From: Pseudomonas sp. S04 | GTDB lineage: Bacteria; Pseudomonadota; Gammaproteobacteria; Pseudomonadales; Pseudomonadaceae | Assembly: GCF_009834545.1 (NCBI RefSeq) | Contig: NZ_CP019427.1 | Location: forward strand, 3,168,001 to 3,232,000 | DNA: 64,000 nt | Direction: 5' to 3' | Part shown: piece by piece, positions 52,388 to 61,653 of the stretch | Position numbering within the stretch: position 1 is the stretch's first letter | Layout: the number at the start of each line of letters is the position of its first letter | Notes under the pieces: model-generated | Seen by the model: only the letters and a program-made list of their open reading frames with translations | The model's database searches: none | Told to the model about the DNA's origin: nothing | Made by a program: the position numbers and the translations under genes

Positions 52388-53353
52388 ATGAAAAAACTCT
52401 TCTCCCGTCAGTTGCTTTCCCTGGCCATGTTGTCCGCGTCGATGCTGCCGCTGGCGGCCACCGCCGCAGAATTCAAAACCTCGGATCATCTGATCGTGGT
52501 CATCACGCCGTCGCACAGCAATGCGTTTTACAAGGCCGAATCCGATACTGCCGTTGCGGCGGCCAAGAAGCTCGGTTATCGCACCAACGCGCTGGTGCAT
52601 CAGGACGATCCGGACATCCAATTACGCCTGGTGCAGACCGCCATCGGCGACAACGCCTCTGCGATCATTCTCGACAACGCCGGTTCCGACGCCTCCATCG
52701 CAGCGGTGAAGCGTGCACAGGAAGCGAAGATTCCGGTGTTCCTGATCGATCGGGAAGTCAACGCCAACGGCATTGCCACGGCGCAGATCGTTTCCAACAA
52801 CTCACAATGCGCGACGTCAGTTGCGGAATACTTCGCCGAGCAGGTCGGTTTCAAGGGTGAATATGTGGAGCTGATCGGGCGCACTTCCGATGTCAACGCC
52901 CATGTCCGCTCGGAAGGTTTCCATCGCGTGCTCGACCAGATCCCGGATTTGAAAATGGTCTCGCAGCAGTCAGCCAACTGGGACCAGACCCAGGGCTACA
53001 ACGTCATGCAATCGATCATCCAGGCTCACCCGAACATCGTCGGCGTCCTGGCCGGCAACGACACCATGGCACTGGGCGCCGCCGCGGCGTTGAAGAACGC
53101 CGGCAAGGGCGAAGTGAAAGTAGTCGGCATCGACGGCAACCCCGATGTCGTCCGGCAGATTACCGGTGACGGCCCGATCATCGCCACCGGCCTGCAACAG
53201 GCGACGCAAATGGCGGCGATGGCCATGGAACAGGCCGATCAGCTTCTGCGCACCGGCAAGACCGACAAACCCGAGAAGCAATCGGTGGATTGCGTAATGG
53301 TCTCCAGAGACAACAGCAAGCAAGTGCGTGAGGGCGGATTCGGCATGCGCTGA
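52388..53353 (+). CDS. Sugar ABC transporter periplasmic binding protein
   Basis: The start at 52388 (MKKLFSRQLLSLAMLSASM) opens a clear signal peptide ending ATAA; the frame above lies inside the permease gene. The 321-residue protein has the Peripla_BP_4/RbsB fold: VVITPSHSNAFYKAES, VFLIDREVN, GVLAGNDTMALGAAAAL and VVGIDGNPDV. It delivers sugar to the permease. It is the last gene of the operon, not the first as in many such systems. Ligand is probably D-apiose or a related branched sugar, by context. Confidence 0.92.
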   Translation: MKKLFSRQLLSLAMLSASMLPLAATAAEFKTSDHLIVVITPSHSNAFYKAESDTAVAAAKKLGYRTNALVHQDDPDIQLRLVQTAIGDNASAIILDNAGSDASIAAVKRAQEAKIPVFLIDREVNANGIATAQIVSNNSQCATSVAEYFAEQVGFKGEYVELIGRTSDVNAHVRSEGFHRVLDQIPDLKMVSQQSANWDQTQGYNVMQSIIQAHPNIVGVLAGNDTMALGAAAALKNAGKGEVKVVGIDGNPDVVRQITGDGPIIATGLQQATQMAAMAMEQADQLLRTGKTDKPEKQSVDCVMVSRDNSKQVREGGFGMR

Positions 53354-53361
53354 GTGGCAAA

Positions 53362-53386
53362 TGTCCCCATGCGGTGCGTGGGGACA
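53362..53386. terminator. Hairpin between convergent sugar genes
   Basis: TGTCCCCA and TGGGGACA form a perfect 8-bp stem with a 9-base loop in the 40-base gap between the binding-protein and apsD genes. There is no T run, so terminator strength is doubtful. Confidence 0.5.
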
Positions 53387-53393
53387 TCCCTGT

Positions 53394-54440
53394 TCAAGCA
53401 GCTACAAACCTGGCGGGCACCACCGTGGTTCCTCTGCTCGCAGATTCATACGCAGCCTCCACCAACGCCTGGGTGTTGAAGTTATCCGCACCCGAGGTCT
53501 CCGACTCCCGGTTGCCACGTCGATCAGCCAACCACTCACGCTGCAAGCGCAGCACGCTTTCCTGTATCGGCTGCCAGGGGGCATCACTCCAGGTAGGCGC
53601 ATCCGGCGAGACATCCAGTGTTTCGACATTCCCCTGGGCGTCGTGGATCTGCAAGCGAAAGTCCGCCAGCAGGCGCAACGAGCCGCGATCGCCGTCCACC
53701 TCGAGCAGACTCTGCGGGAACGGGTCACTGGCCAGTTGGGTCGCATAGCTGAAGTCCACCACGCTGGTCGCCCCCTGCTCGTGCGCCAGAAGCACCGTCG
53801 CGACGTCCTCGCCTGCTATTGCGCCATTGACCCGACGGGTCTCGCAAGTCAGTCGCGAGACATCGCCAAACAACGCCCGGGCGATGTCCAGCACATGCAC
53901 GCCGAGGTCCTCGATGATGAAGCGCGGAGCCTTCGCCAGATACGGTTGCAAGCGATAGACATCGAAGCCGCTGCGAAAGCTCACGCGGCCAAAAAAGGCG
54001 GTGCCGATCACCCCGCTGCGCAGCTGTTCGATCGCTGCCCGAACCGGCGCCTGCCACCGAAAATTCTCATGCACGGTCAAGCTCACACCCAGGGCCGCAC
54101 AGGTGTCGATCATCAGCCGGGCATCGTCCAGCGTTGCCGCAAACGGTTTCTGGCAGATGATATCGACACCCGCCTCGGCGCCCATCAGCACCAGCGCCTT
54201 GTGCGCCGAGGTCGGTGTCGCGATGTCGACAAAATCCAGTTCCAACTCGCCCAGCATGGCCTGCGCATCGGTATAGGTTGCCGCGTCCGGCGCATGTTCA
54301 GCGAAGGCCGCTAGCCGTTGCGGGTCGCTGTCGCACAGGGCAACGATCTGCACGCCACTGAGGTCCTGCCAGGCGCGCAGCTGATTGAGGGCGAAAAAGC
54401 CACAACCGATCAGCGCACCACGCAACGGTGGACGGTCCAT
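53394..54440 (-). CDS. apsD: Gfo/Idh/MocA oxidoreductase, probable D-apiose dehydrogenase
   Basis: This 348-residue protein has the N-terminal NAD-binding motif IGCGFFA, the conserved Lys-Pro in CQKPFAATL and the C-terminal domain His in EDLGVHVLDIARALFG. In the characterised apiose route a Gfo/Idh/MocA enzyme, ApsD, oxidises D-apiose to D-apionolactone with NAD. The neighbours supply each later step, so that function is the best fit. It is the last gene of the minus-strand operon and is set off from apnO by an intrinsic terminator. Another sugar dehydrogenase activity is possible. Confidence 0.72.
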   Translation of the reverse strand: MDRPPLRGALIGCGFFALNQLRAWQDLSGVQIVALCDSDPQRLAAFAEHAPDAATYTDAQAMLGELELDFVDIATPTSAHKALVLMGAEAGVDIICQKPFAATLDDARLMIDTCAALGVSLTVHENFRWQAPVRAAIEQLRSGVIGTAFFGRVSFRSGFDVYRLQPYLAKAPRFIIEDLGVHVLDIARALFGDVSRLTCETRRVNGAIAGEDVATVLLAHEQGATSVVDFSYATQLASDPFPQSLLEVDGDRGSLRLLADFRLQIHDAQGNVETLDVSPDAPTWSDAPWQPIQESVLRLQREWLADRRGNRESETSGADNFNTQALVEAAYESASRGTTVVPARFVAA

Positions 54441-54463
54441 TGTTCATCTCCTTGGCTGCAGAT

Positions 54464-54501
54464 AAAAAAAGACGCCCGGAGGTGTTCACCGCCCGGACGT
54501 C
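54464..54501 (-). terminator. Intrinsic terminator/attenuator between apnO and apsD
   Basis: On the minus strand GACGTCCGGG and CTCCGGGCGTC form a strong stem (about 9-10 pairs including wobbles) followed immediately by seven T residues. It lies 27 bases past the apnO stop and 24 before the apsD start, so it should reduce or stop transcription into apsD. Confidence 0.8.
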
Positions 54502-54527
54502 AAAAAGTACTTGGTTTTCAGTATGGA

Positions 54528-55397
54528 TCAAGCCGCATCGGCTTTGCGCACTGCATCGATTTTCAACATGCGGGCAATGATCAGGTCGAGTTCTTTCTCG
54601 TCGAAGATCTTCTTCCAGTCCGGCTTGATGATCTTCTCGCGGCCATATTCCATGGCAATCATGCAGGCATCGGAGAATGGGTTGGTGCTGCGGAAGGACA
54701 CCGCCAGCGCAATCTGGATATGGCCATAGAGCATGGCCTTGGCCGCCGCTTCAGGGACACCGATGCGGTTGATGGTCTCGTCCAGCGCTTCTTTCATGAA
54801 ACTACCGACCATGCAGGCGACGGTTTCCACCAGCGTTGGCTCCAGATAGGCCAGTTGCTTGACGGTTACCCAATGCACTTCGCCAACCGGGCCGTACATT
54901 ACCGCGATAATGTTGGCCAGTTCCGAGCGCTGCTTGTCGTTGCCGGTTTCAAACGCGGCGCAGACATCCTGCACCGCCGCGTTACCGCCGAAGGCATCGG
55001 CGTGTTCTTCCTTGGTGTAGCGCTCCAGAAATACCGAGGGATGGCAAGGGTGCGCCACGGCCTGGTGAATGCCATCGCGCTGGGCCAGCAGTCCGGCATA
55101 GGACGCCGCCGGGTCGAGGGTCAGCAGGATCGCGCCGCTCTTCATCTGTGGCACGACCTGTGCCGATACGGCTTCGAGGGCCACGTCCGGCACGGCCAAA
55201 ATCACCACATCGGCCTGCGGCACGACATCGTTGGTGGCCGACAGGCTGCGCCCCGCCGCGACAATCTGCTCCTGAGCCTTGGGCGAGTTTTCGCAGTAGG
55301 CAACACTGTAATGGCTGCCTTGCAGGTTTTGCGAGATGCGCATGCCCATCTTGCCGCCGGCACCCACAATCGCAATTTTGTTGAGTTCGTATGTCAT
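54528..55397 (-). CDS. apnO: Probable D-apionate oxidoisomerase
   Basis: This 289-residue protein has a Rossmann start IAIVGAGGKMGMRIS and a C-terminal helical domain of the 6-phosphogluconate dehydrogenase C-terminal kind. HPCHPSVF and YGPVGEVHWVTVKQLA lie in the active-site half. ApnO, the enzyme that oxidises and rearranges D-apionate to 3-oxo-isoapionate, belongs to this type. The next gene, OiaC-like, uses that product, and starts five bases away. A different beta-hydroxyacid dehydrogenase remains possible. Confidence 0.75.
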   Translation of the reverse strand: MTYELNKIAIVGAGGKMGMRISQNLQGSHYSVAYCENSPKAQEQIVAAGRSLSATNDVVPQADVVILAVPDVALEAVSAQVVPQMKSGAILLTLDPAASYAGLLAQRDGIHQAVAHPCHPSVFLERYTKEEHADAFGGNAAVQDVCAAFETGNDKQRSELANIIAVMYGPVGEVHWVTVKQLAYLEPTLVETVACMVGSFMKEALDETINRIGVPEAAAKAMLYGHIQIALAVSFRSTNPFSDACMIAMEYGREKIIKPDWKKIFDEKELDLIIARMLKIDAVRKADAA

Positions 55398-55401
55398 GGG
55401 G

Positions 55402-56208
55402 TCATTCCTCGGTTTGCTTTGTATTCAGGTAGTTCAGGTTATGTCGGGTCCACTGGTCTTCGAGCGCGCAGGTGGTGGCCGCGTCGAGTTGCCAGGGGAG
55501 CCAGTGTTCGATGATCTGGTTGATGTGCCGGCTGTTCGGTCGAACCTTGCCGCGCATGTAGGCGTAGTCCAGCAGGCCCTCGCCCATTGGGCATCCTGCG
55601 AAGGTAAAACCGACCCAGCCATCGCGCCGGGAAAAGGCGAAATCCTTGACGTGCAGGTTCAGTACCCGTTCCGCGGTCATGTCGATGACCTCGCGCGGAT
55701 TTTCCAGCGCTGCCACGCAATTGCCGGGGTCCAGGCAGATACCCAGCCACGGGCTGTCGATACGTTCGACGACATCCAGTACGGTGCGCGTCGGCACTTG
55801 CTCGTAGGTCTCCAGGGCCAGCTTGACGTCCTGCTCGACGAACTGCGGCATTACCCTTTGCAGCAGTTCGAAGGCCTGTTCGGACGTCGGTTTCAGGCTG
55901 TTGCTGTTGAACATACTGCGCAACACGCGCACATCCAGGGCCTCGGCGATACTCAGGTACTTGCGCAGGTGTTCGGTGTCCAGGCCACGAGTACCCAGTT
56001 CCAGCACCAGTCCGAGGTCGTCGGCCTGGCGCCTGAGGTCGCCCAGCTCGCTGGCACTCAATGCTTCAAGCGCCTTGTAGTCGCAGATCTGGAATACCCC
56101 GGCGCCCAGCTCAGCGGTCTGCTGCAGCATTTGTGGCAGATACAGCGGTTGCGGGACGCGCTCGCTGGCACGCCAGAAGAACGAATAGGTACTCAGGCCG
56201 ATTGCCAT
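55402..56208 (-). CDS. oiaC: Probable 3-oxo-isoapionate decarboxylase (TIM-barrel)
   Basis: This 268-residue protein is of the sugar-phosphate isomerase/epimerase (AP endonuclease 2-like) TIM-barrel family. Likely metal ligands are Glu in LALETYEQ, Asp in CLDPGNC and His in LHVKDFAF, with a further Glu near the C-terminus. OiaC of the apionate pathway is in this family and gives L-erythrulose and CO2. The gene overlaps lerI by 16 bases. Without the neighbours it would be called only an epimerase-like protein. Confidence 0.72.
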   Translation of the reverse strand: MAIGLSTYSFFWRASERVPQPLYLPQMLQQTAELGAGVFQICDYKALEALSASELGDLRRQADDLGLVLELGTRGLDTEHLRKYLSIAEALDVRVLRSMFNSNSLKPTSEQAFELLQRVMPQFVEQDVKLALETYEQVPTRTVLDVVERIDSPWLGICLDPGNCVAALENPREVIDMTAERVLNLHVKDFAFSRRDGWVGFTFAGCPMGEGLLDYAYMRGKVRPNSRHINQIIEHWLPWQLDAATTCALEDQWTRHNLNYLNTKQTEE

Positions 56209-56996
56209 GATGCGCCCTCCATTTCACGGGCAGACGTAGGGCCGCAGAGCTTTGCCGCCTCGTCGAGAATCGATTGAAAAGCGCCTGGATCATGGGCGAA
56301 GCGCCCCAGGAACAGGCCGTCGACCTGGCCACCCAACTGGCTCAGTAATCCGGGGCCGGCGCTGCCGCCATAAATCACCCGAGTGCCGCTCCCGGCCACG
56401 GCATTGCGCAACGCCTGGCACACTTGACCGATGTACTCGGCGGACGCTGGTTGAGCCGCGCCGATGGCCCATTGCGGTTCGTAAGCGAGGATCAGCTCGC
56501 CGCTCAGACCGGCCTGGCGGGCCGAGGCCAATGCAGCATCGAGCTGTTGCAGACACACCTGCACCGCATCCTGTACCCGACCGTGACGTTCCTCGCCCAG
56601 GCACAGCACCGGGGTCAAGTCATTGCGCCAGGCCGCGGCGGTCTTGTCGGCAATCTGCCGATCGGTCTCGGCGAAGTACCGACGTCGCTCGGCGTGCCCG
56701 ATCTCGGCGACGCTGCAGCCCATCTCACGCAACATCAGCGGACTGACTTCACCGGTGTAGGCGCCTTGATCTTCCCAGAACAGATTCTGCGCACCGACCC
56801 GGGCCAACCCGTCGAAGATCTCCAGCACAGGCGTCAACGTCGGGTGGCTGGGAATCACGAATACCTCGATCGCTGCGCTGCGCACATCGGCATGGGCGCT
56901 CAGTTGCCGGGCAATGGCCTGGCACCATTCCAGGGTTTGGCGATAGCCGAAATACATCTTCAGGCTGACACCGAGCGTGATGACGGGTGTGCTCAT
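56193..56996 (-). CDS. lerI: Triosephosphate isomerase homologue, probable L-erythrulose-1-phosphate isomerase
   Basis: The start at 56996 overlaps the derI stop (ATGA). The 267-residue protein keeps the catalytic residues of TIM: Lys13 in SLKMYFGY, His in EIGHAERR and Glu in AYEPQWAIG, with YGGSAGPG for phosphate. The NWKMN motif of housekeeping TIM is replaced by VSLKMYF, as expected of a paralogue with a four-carbon substrate. LerI converts L-erythrulose 1-phosphate to D-erythrulose 4-phosphate. Its place between derI and oiaC supports this. Confidence 0.8.
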   Translation of the reverse strand: MSTPVITLGVSLKMYFGYRQTLEWCQAIARQLSAHADVRSAAIEVFVIPSHPTLTPVLEIFDGLARVGAQNLFWEDQGAYTGEVSPLMLREMGCSVAEIGHAERRRYFAETDRQIADKTAAAWRNDLTPVLCLGEERHGRVQDAVQVCLQQLDAALASARQAGLSGELILAYEPQWAIGAAQPASAEYIGQVCQALRNAVAGSGTRVIYGGSAGPGLLSQLGGQVDGLFLGRFAHDPGAFQSILDEAAKLCGPTSAREMEGASWQSA

Positions 56997-57463
56997 CGTG
57001 CGCTGACCCGCTCGTAATCGGTCAGGGTCTGGACCTTCTGCGCAGACGCCGAATGCTCGTCGAAGCGATAGGTCAGCCACTCCTTGAGCAGGCGCCGAGC
57101 CAACTCCAGGCCAATCACTCGTTGACCGAGCGTCAGCACCTGGGAGTTGTTGCTCAACACCGCGCGCTCCACCGAAAAACTGTCATGGGCGGTCACTGCG
57201 CGAACCCCCGGCACCTTGTTGGCGGAGATGGCCATGCCCAGCCCGGTGCCACAGATCAGCAGCGCACGGTCAGCCGCACCGGATGCGACCTTTTCCGCAG
57301 CCGCGATGGCCACCAGCGGATACGCGGTGTGGCTCTGGCTGTCGACGCCGACGTCTTCGATCAACTCGACATCCGGGTTGGCAAGCAGGTCGCGCTTGAG
57401 CGCTTCCTTGTATTCGTAACCGGCGTCATCCGAGCCGATGACGATGCGCAGTGGGTTATTCAT
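56993..57463 (-). CDS. derI: RpiB-family isomerase, probable D-erythrulose-4-phosphate isomerase
   Basis: The start at 57463 ([15 protein letters not shown]) has GGAGA upstream; longer forms lie in lerK. The 156-residue protein is of the RpiB/LacAB type, with the active Cys in [22 protein letters not shown] and a [10 protein letters not shown] end. The usual ribose-5-phosphate region HN-N is changed to LSNNSQ, fitting a four-carbon substrate. DerI makes D-erythrose 4-phosphate from D-erythrulose 4-phosphate. It overlaps lerK by eight bases and lerI by four. Confidence 0.82.
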   Translation of the reverse strand: MNNPLRIVIGSDDAGYEYKEALKRDLLANPDVELIEDVGVDSQSHTAYPLVAIAAAEKVASGAADRALLICGTGLGMAISANKVPGVRAVTAHDSFSVERAVLSNNSQVLTLGQRVIGLELARRLLKEWLTYRFDEHSASAQKVQTLTDYERVSAR

Positions 57464-59219
57464 GAACTGTCTCCTCGATACGACGGGGTGCCAGCGTGCC
57501 GGCCCGCAGGACGGGCTCGATGGCATTGATGATCAGGGAAAGCGACACGGCGCCGGCATCCGGTGTACCGAGGCTTTTTTCCGCCAGAGGGCGGGCGCGG
57601 CCGATACGTGGGCGCAGGTCGGCAGTGGCGGCCGCTGCCTCGGCAGCCACCTGAGCAGCCAGTTGCCAGGCGTGATGCAACTCCAGGCCGCGTGCGGCAG
57701 CCTCGCTCAGCGCTGAACTGAACGGCACCAGAACGTCAACCATGGTCTTGTCGCCCACCTGCGCCTTGCCAAAGTGCTGAATGCCGTCGCTCGCCTGGCG
57801 AATCCCTTGGGCCACTAACCTCGCGTCTGGATCCAGAACATCCCCAAGCGAGGTGCCAAGCGCGGTCAGCAGTACGCCCCAGATCGCCCCCGACGTCCCA
57901 CCGGCCTGATCGGCCCAGGCATCGGCGGCCATGCGCAACAAGGTCCCGGCACCCGCCTCCATGGCCAGGACTTCGCCCGCCCTGCCCACTGCGGCGATGA
58001 TTCCACGCTGCATGCCGATGCCATGATCACCGTCGCCGGCCACCGCATCGATACGGCCGAGTTCATCGACCTGTTCGATCAGCACTTTTTGCGCTGCCTC
58101 CAGCGCCTGCATGACGCAATGCGCCGAGCGCCGAGACTTGGTGCTGGAGGGTGGAATCACCGTTACCGCTACCACGGGCGCGTGCTCTTCGCTCAAGCGT
58201 TCGGCAACGCGGGTCACGCCCTTGCGATAAGCCGGGGTCGATGTCGGTGCGCACCAAAAGCCTTCCAGCTCCTCGTCCAGCCAGCACAGGGTCAGCGACA
58301 AACCCGCCATGTCGAAACTGGTGACCAGTTCACCCACTTCAGGCTCGACCACGGTCAGTCCGCTGGCTTCGAGTAGTTGCGCGACCCGCCGATAGAGCAC
58401 GAACAGCTCTTCGTACTTGACGCTGCCAAGACCGTTGAGGATGACCGCGACACGCTGCCCGGCCACCTCGGTGATACCTTGCGGCAGCTCCTTGAGCAGC
58501 GACGAGACTAAAATCTCGGCTAGTTCATCGGCACTTGGCACCGGGCCTTCGCTAATCCCGGGTTCACCATGAATACCCATGCCCAGCGCCATCTGGCCCT
58601 GCGGCACGTCGAACAACGGATGGTCGGCGCCCGGCAACGTGCAGCCAGAGAACGCCACACCCAGCGAGCGGGTGCGAGCATTGGCATGCCGTGCAACACG
58701 CACCACAGCATCGAAGTCATATCCCGCCTCGGACGCCGCGGCCGCCGCCTTGAACACCACCAGGTCACCGGCAATGCCACGACGCTTGTGCAGCTCGTCA
58801 CTGGAAGCGCTGGAGATATCGTCCGTGACCGCGATCACCTCGCAGCGGATGCCTTCGGCGTTCAATCGATCCTTGGCCAGGCCGAAATGCAGCACGTCCC
58901 CGGCATAGTTGCCATACCCCAGCAACACCCCACCGCCGGTCTGCGCGGCACGGGAGACAGCATAGATCTGCTGCGCGGAGGGCGAGGCGAACAGGTTGCC
59001 CATCACTGCCGCGTGGGCCAGGCCCTGGCCAACCAGTCCCGCGAACGCCGGGTAATGCCCCGAGCCACCACCGATCACCACGGCAACCGAACCCTCTTGA
59101 GAGCGGGTGCAGCGCATCACTCCGCCGGGCACCTGGCGTACTTTGTCGCGGTGCGCGGCGACAAACCCCTCCACCAGCTCACTGGTGAAGGCTGAAGGTT
59201 CATTGAACAAACGGGTCAT
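57456..59219 (-). CDS. lerK: DhaK-DhaL fusion kinase, probable L-erythrulose 1-kinase
   Basis: This 587-residue protein is an ATP-dependent dihydroxyacetone kinase homologue. The N-terminal DhaK part has [12 protein letters not shown] and the substrate-binding His217 in GMGIHGEPG. The DhaL part from about residue 385 has the ATP-Mg aspartates in [11 protein letters not shown] and GGTSGAIWG. LerK enzymes of this family phosphorylate L-erythrulose. The setting next to LerI and DerI homologues favours that over dihydroxyacetone. It starts three bases after the MFS gene ends. Confidence 0.82.
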   Translation of the reverse strand: MTRLFNEPSAFTSELVEGFVAAHRDKVRQVPGGVMRCTRSQEGSVAVVIGGGSGHYPAFAGLVGQGLAHAAVMGNLFASPSAQQIYAVSRAAQTGGGVLLGYGNYAGDVLHFGLAKDRLNAEGIRCEVIAVTDDISSASSDELHKRRGIAGDLVVFKAAAAASEAGYDFDAVVRVARHANARTRSLGVAFSGCTLPGADHPLFDVPQGQMALGMGIHGEPGISEGPVPSADELAEILVSSLLKELPQGITEVAGQRVAVILNGLGSVKYEELFVLYRRVAQLLEASGLTVVEPEVGELVTSFDMAGLSLTLCWLDEELEGFWCAPTSTPAYRKGVTRVAERLSEEHAPVVAVTVIPPSSTKSRRSAHCVMQALEAAQKVLIEQVDELGRIDAVAGDGDHGIGMQRGIIAAVGRAGEVLAMEAGAGTLLRMAADAWADQAGGTSGAIWGVLLTALGTSLGDVLDPDARLVAQGIRQASDGIQHFGKAQVGDKTMVDVLVPFSSALSEAAARGLELHHAWQLAAQVAAEAAAATADLRPRIGRARPLAEKSLGTPDAGAVSLSLIINAIEPVLRAGTLAPRRIEETVHE

Positions 59220-59222
59220 TTC

Positions 59223-60596
59223 TTATTCTCCCTGGAGGACCTGTTGCGTAGCGGCCAGCGGTGCTGCATCGACAACCCGCCGCCGCGTGCCGAGCGCCAC
59301 CATCAGCACCGCGGACATCAGCATCAGTGCGCCGACCACCATCATCGGAACCGCGTAGGTACCGGTGTAATCCTTGAGGGCGCCAGTGATGAAGCCCGCA
59401 GAGAAGCCCGCGACGTTGCCGACGGTGTTGATCAGTGCCACAGCAGCCGCAGCCGAGGCCCCGGTGAGGAACTGGGTCGGCAGCGTCCAGAAGTTGGGCA
59501 GCGCAGCGAAGATCGAGCAGGCGGTAATCGTCACCACGGCCACGGTGGCTGTCGGCGAGCCCATGGCCATGGCCAGCGGAATGCTCACTGCGCCGGTCAA
59601 TGCGGGCAGCGCGATGTGCCAGGTGCGGCAGCCACGACGGGTCGCATCACGGGACCAGAGGTAGAGCACCAGAGCCGCCGGCAGATACGGAATCGCGGTG
59701 ATCAGGCCCTTCTCGAATACCGTGAACGTGGTGCCGAACTGAGCCTGGAAACCGCCGATGATGGTGGGCAGGAAGAACGACAGCGCATACAGCCCGTAGA
59801 TAAAGCCAAAGTAGATCAGGCACAGCATCCAGACTCGCCCGTTGAGCATTGCCGCGCGGACACCCATGTGGTGTGGGCTGCGACGAACATCGACGCGCTC
59901 GCGGTCGAGTTCGCCGACCAGCCAGGTTTTTTCATCGGCGTTCAGCCACTTGGCCTGGGACGGGTGATCGACCAGATAGAACCAGGCAATCAAGCCCACC
60001 ACGATGGCCGGCAGCGACACCCCCAGGAACATTACCCGCCAGCCGGACAGACCGAACAGACCGTCATGGCCGATCAACCACGCGGCCAACGGTGCGCCGA
60101 TGACGATGGTCAGCGGCTGGGCGAGATAGAACAGCGAGAGGATCTTGCTGCGATAGCGGGCAGGCACCCACAGGCTGAGGAACAGGATCGCTCCAGGGAA
60201 GAAGCCCGCTTCCGCGATCCCCAGTAAAAAGCGCAGGGTGTACAAGCCCTCGATACTGCTCACCCAGGTGAACAACAGCGAAACGATGCCCCACGACACC
60301 ATGATCCGCGCCAGCCACTTACGCGCGCCGAACTTGTGCAGTGCGAGGTTGCTTGGCACTTCCAGCAGGATGTAACCGATGAAAAAGATCCCCGATGCCA
60401 GGCCGTACTGGATGACGCTCAGACCAAGGTCCTGATTCATGCCATTGGGTCCGGCGAAGGAAATCGCCGTGCGGTCGAGGAAGTTGATGAAAAACATCAG
60501 TGCCACGAAAGGCACCAGGCGCAGCGAGATCTTACGGATAGCCGATTGCTCGGCCGGAGATGCGGAGATGTTCTGCATTGCGGTTCTCCGGCTCAT
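59223..60596 (-). CDS. MFS transporter, anion:cation symporter family
   Basis: This 457-residue protein has about 12 membrane segments, INFLDRTAISFAGP in the first, YILLEVPSNLALHKFGAR and LGIAEAGFFPGAILFLSLW, all ACS-family traits. It could import an acid of the route such as D-apionate, or a ketose. Two starts are possible: 60596 (AGGA seven bases upstream) and 60578 (GGAG seven bases upstream); the longer is listed. It is the first gene of the seven-gene minus-strand operon ending with apsD. Confidence 0.87.
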   Translation of the reverse strand: MSRRTAMQNISASPAEQSAIRKISLRLVPFVALMFFINFLDRTAISFAGPNGMNQDLGLSVIQYGLASGIFFIGYILLEVPSNLALHKFGARKWLARIMVSWGIVSLLFTWVSSIEGLYTLRFLLGIAEAGFFPGAILFLSLWVPARYRSKILSLFYLAQPLTIVIGAPLAAWLIGHDGLFGLSGWRVMFLGVSLPAIVVGLIAWFYLVDHPSQAKWLNADEKTWLVGELDRERVDVRRSPHHMGVRAAMLNGRVWMLCLIYFGFIYGLYALSFFLPTIIGGFQAQFGTTFTVFEKGLITAIPYLPAALVLYLWSRDATRRGCRTWHIALPALTGAVSIPLAMAMGSPTATVAVVTITACSIFAALPNFWTLPTQFLTGASAAAAVALINTVGNVAGFSAGFITGALKDYTGTYAVPMMVVGALMLMSAVLMVALGTRRRVVDAAPLAATQQVLQGE

Positions 60597-60906
60597 CTAC
60601 AGGTCCTTTGGCAGGACTGGTGTGATGAGATGACGTTCTTATTAGGACCGCTGAAAGGCGGCGATCCAAACCTGGGCCTGGCTTCAGCAACGAAGCTCGA
60701 GGGCTTGGGCTAATTTCTAACACGGGGATTTTAATTTGTATACTGTGATGATGGTATGATCTCTATACCAGACCAAAAAAAGGCCTCATCGGCGCCCTAA
60801 GCGTGAGCAGCCAGCGCTATTTTCCGAGCCTTTTGCCATTCATCGGAACAGAGTCAACACGCAACGCCGAGGGTTCGCGCTGACAAAGCAAGCATCTGCC
60901 CAGGTG
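60597..60906. other. Control region of the apiose operon, and 3' flank of the kinase-like gene
   Basis: These 310 bases hold the palindrome at 60752-60770 and a weak GGGC/GCCT hairpin followed by seven T residues (minus strand, about 60774-60797), a possible terminator for the kinase-like gene at 60907. No coding region was recognised. Confidence 0.5.
60752..60770. promoter_or_regulatory. Palindromic operator, GntR-type (TGGTAT-N7-ATACCA)
   Basis: TGGTATGATCTCTATACCA is a perfect 6-bp inverted repeat with a seven-base centre, about 155 bases above the MFS start. TGGTATGAT recurs in the promoter at 48848. FadR/NanR-type regulators bind such sites, and one is encoded at 46099. Confidence 0.65.
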
Positions 60907-61539
60907 CTATGCACTAGCGTCTACAGAGCCGCGAAGGACCCTATGGATCTGCGCAACCACCTGCATCGTCGCTTCTTCGATCGTTCCTTCATTGCGGCAC
61001 AAAGCCCAGCAGTGATCTGCAATCGCGCGCTCGAACGCCTGGGTACAAGCGACATGTTCTTCCAGCTTATGGATCACGGTACTGCTCAGCCCACGCTGGC
61101 GTGCCGCGGCCCTCGCCCATGAAACCTCTGGGTCGGTAACAACCCCGACATGCAGGTCTGGCACTTGCACGCCTCGATCAATGTTCAACTGCAGGATCTC
61201 TGCAAACGGGATCTGCCGGCGAAACGCGGCATCGGACGGGTACCAGCGATCGATCAGGATGATGCTGTCCTGTGGCTGTTTAGTCAGCACGTGCTGGGAA
61301 ATCCAGCGGCGACTATCGGCAAAGCGCTGGCAAACCTCCCACTCCAGATCCCGTATGGGATTTCTGACGAACTGGTTTACCAGGGCCATGGTTTCACCCC
61401 TGTAGGGATCGCTTTTACTCTCGCAAAGTCGGATCACCTTTTTGTTGTCTGCCCGCAGTACTTTCGTAACGGCCTCCAACAGTGTGGTTTTACCGGTTCC
61501 CTTGGGCCCATCTAGAGAAACAAACAGCGGACGATTCAT
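60907..61539 (-). CDS. Thymidylate kinase-like P-loop protein
   Basis: This 210-residue protein starts MNRPLFVSLDGPKGTGKTTLL with a P-loop at residues 11-19. DRWYPSDAAFR in the middle resembles the DR[YW] motif of dTMP kinase, and RQRGLSSTVIHKLEEH could serve as lid. The usual dTMP kinase end is diverged, so this is probably not the housekeeping enzyme. Nucleotide or small-molecule phosphorylation is a reasonable guess. No functional link to the sugar operon is visible. Confidence 0.75.
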   Translation of the reverse strand: MNRPLFVSLDGPKGTGKTTLLEAVTKVLRADNKKVIRLCESKSDPYRGETMALVNQFVRNPIRDLEWEVCQRFADSRRWISQHVLTKQPQDSIILIDRWYPSDAAFRRQIPFAEILQLNIDRGVQVPDLHVGVVTDPEVSWARAAARQRGLSSTVIHKLEEHVACTQAFERAIADHCWALCRNEGTIEEATMQVVAQIHRVLRGSVDASA

Positions 61540-61653
61540 TCTTCACTAACGATTGATATACGGTTGTTTTGCCCGGTTCGTTCGCTGGAAGCGCTTGGCG
61601 CAACTAAAGCGAGTCGAGTGGAGGGAGCATATGAACAGGCGTGGATGAGCACT

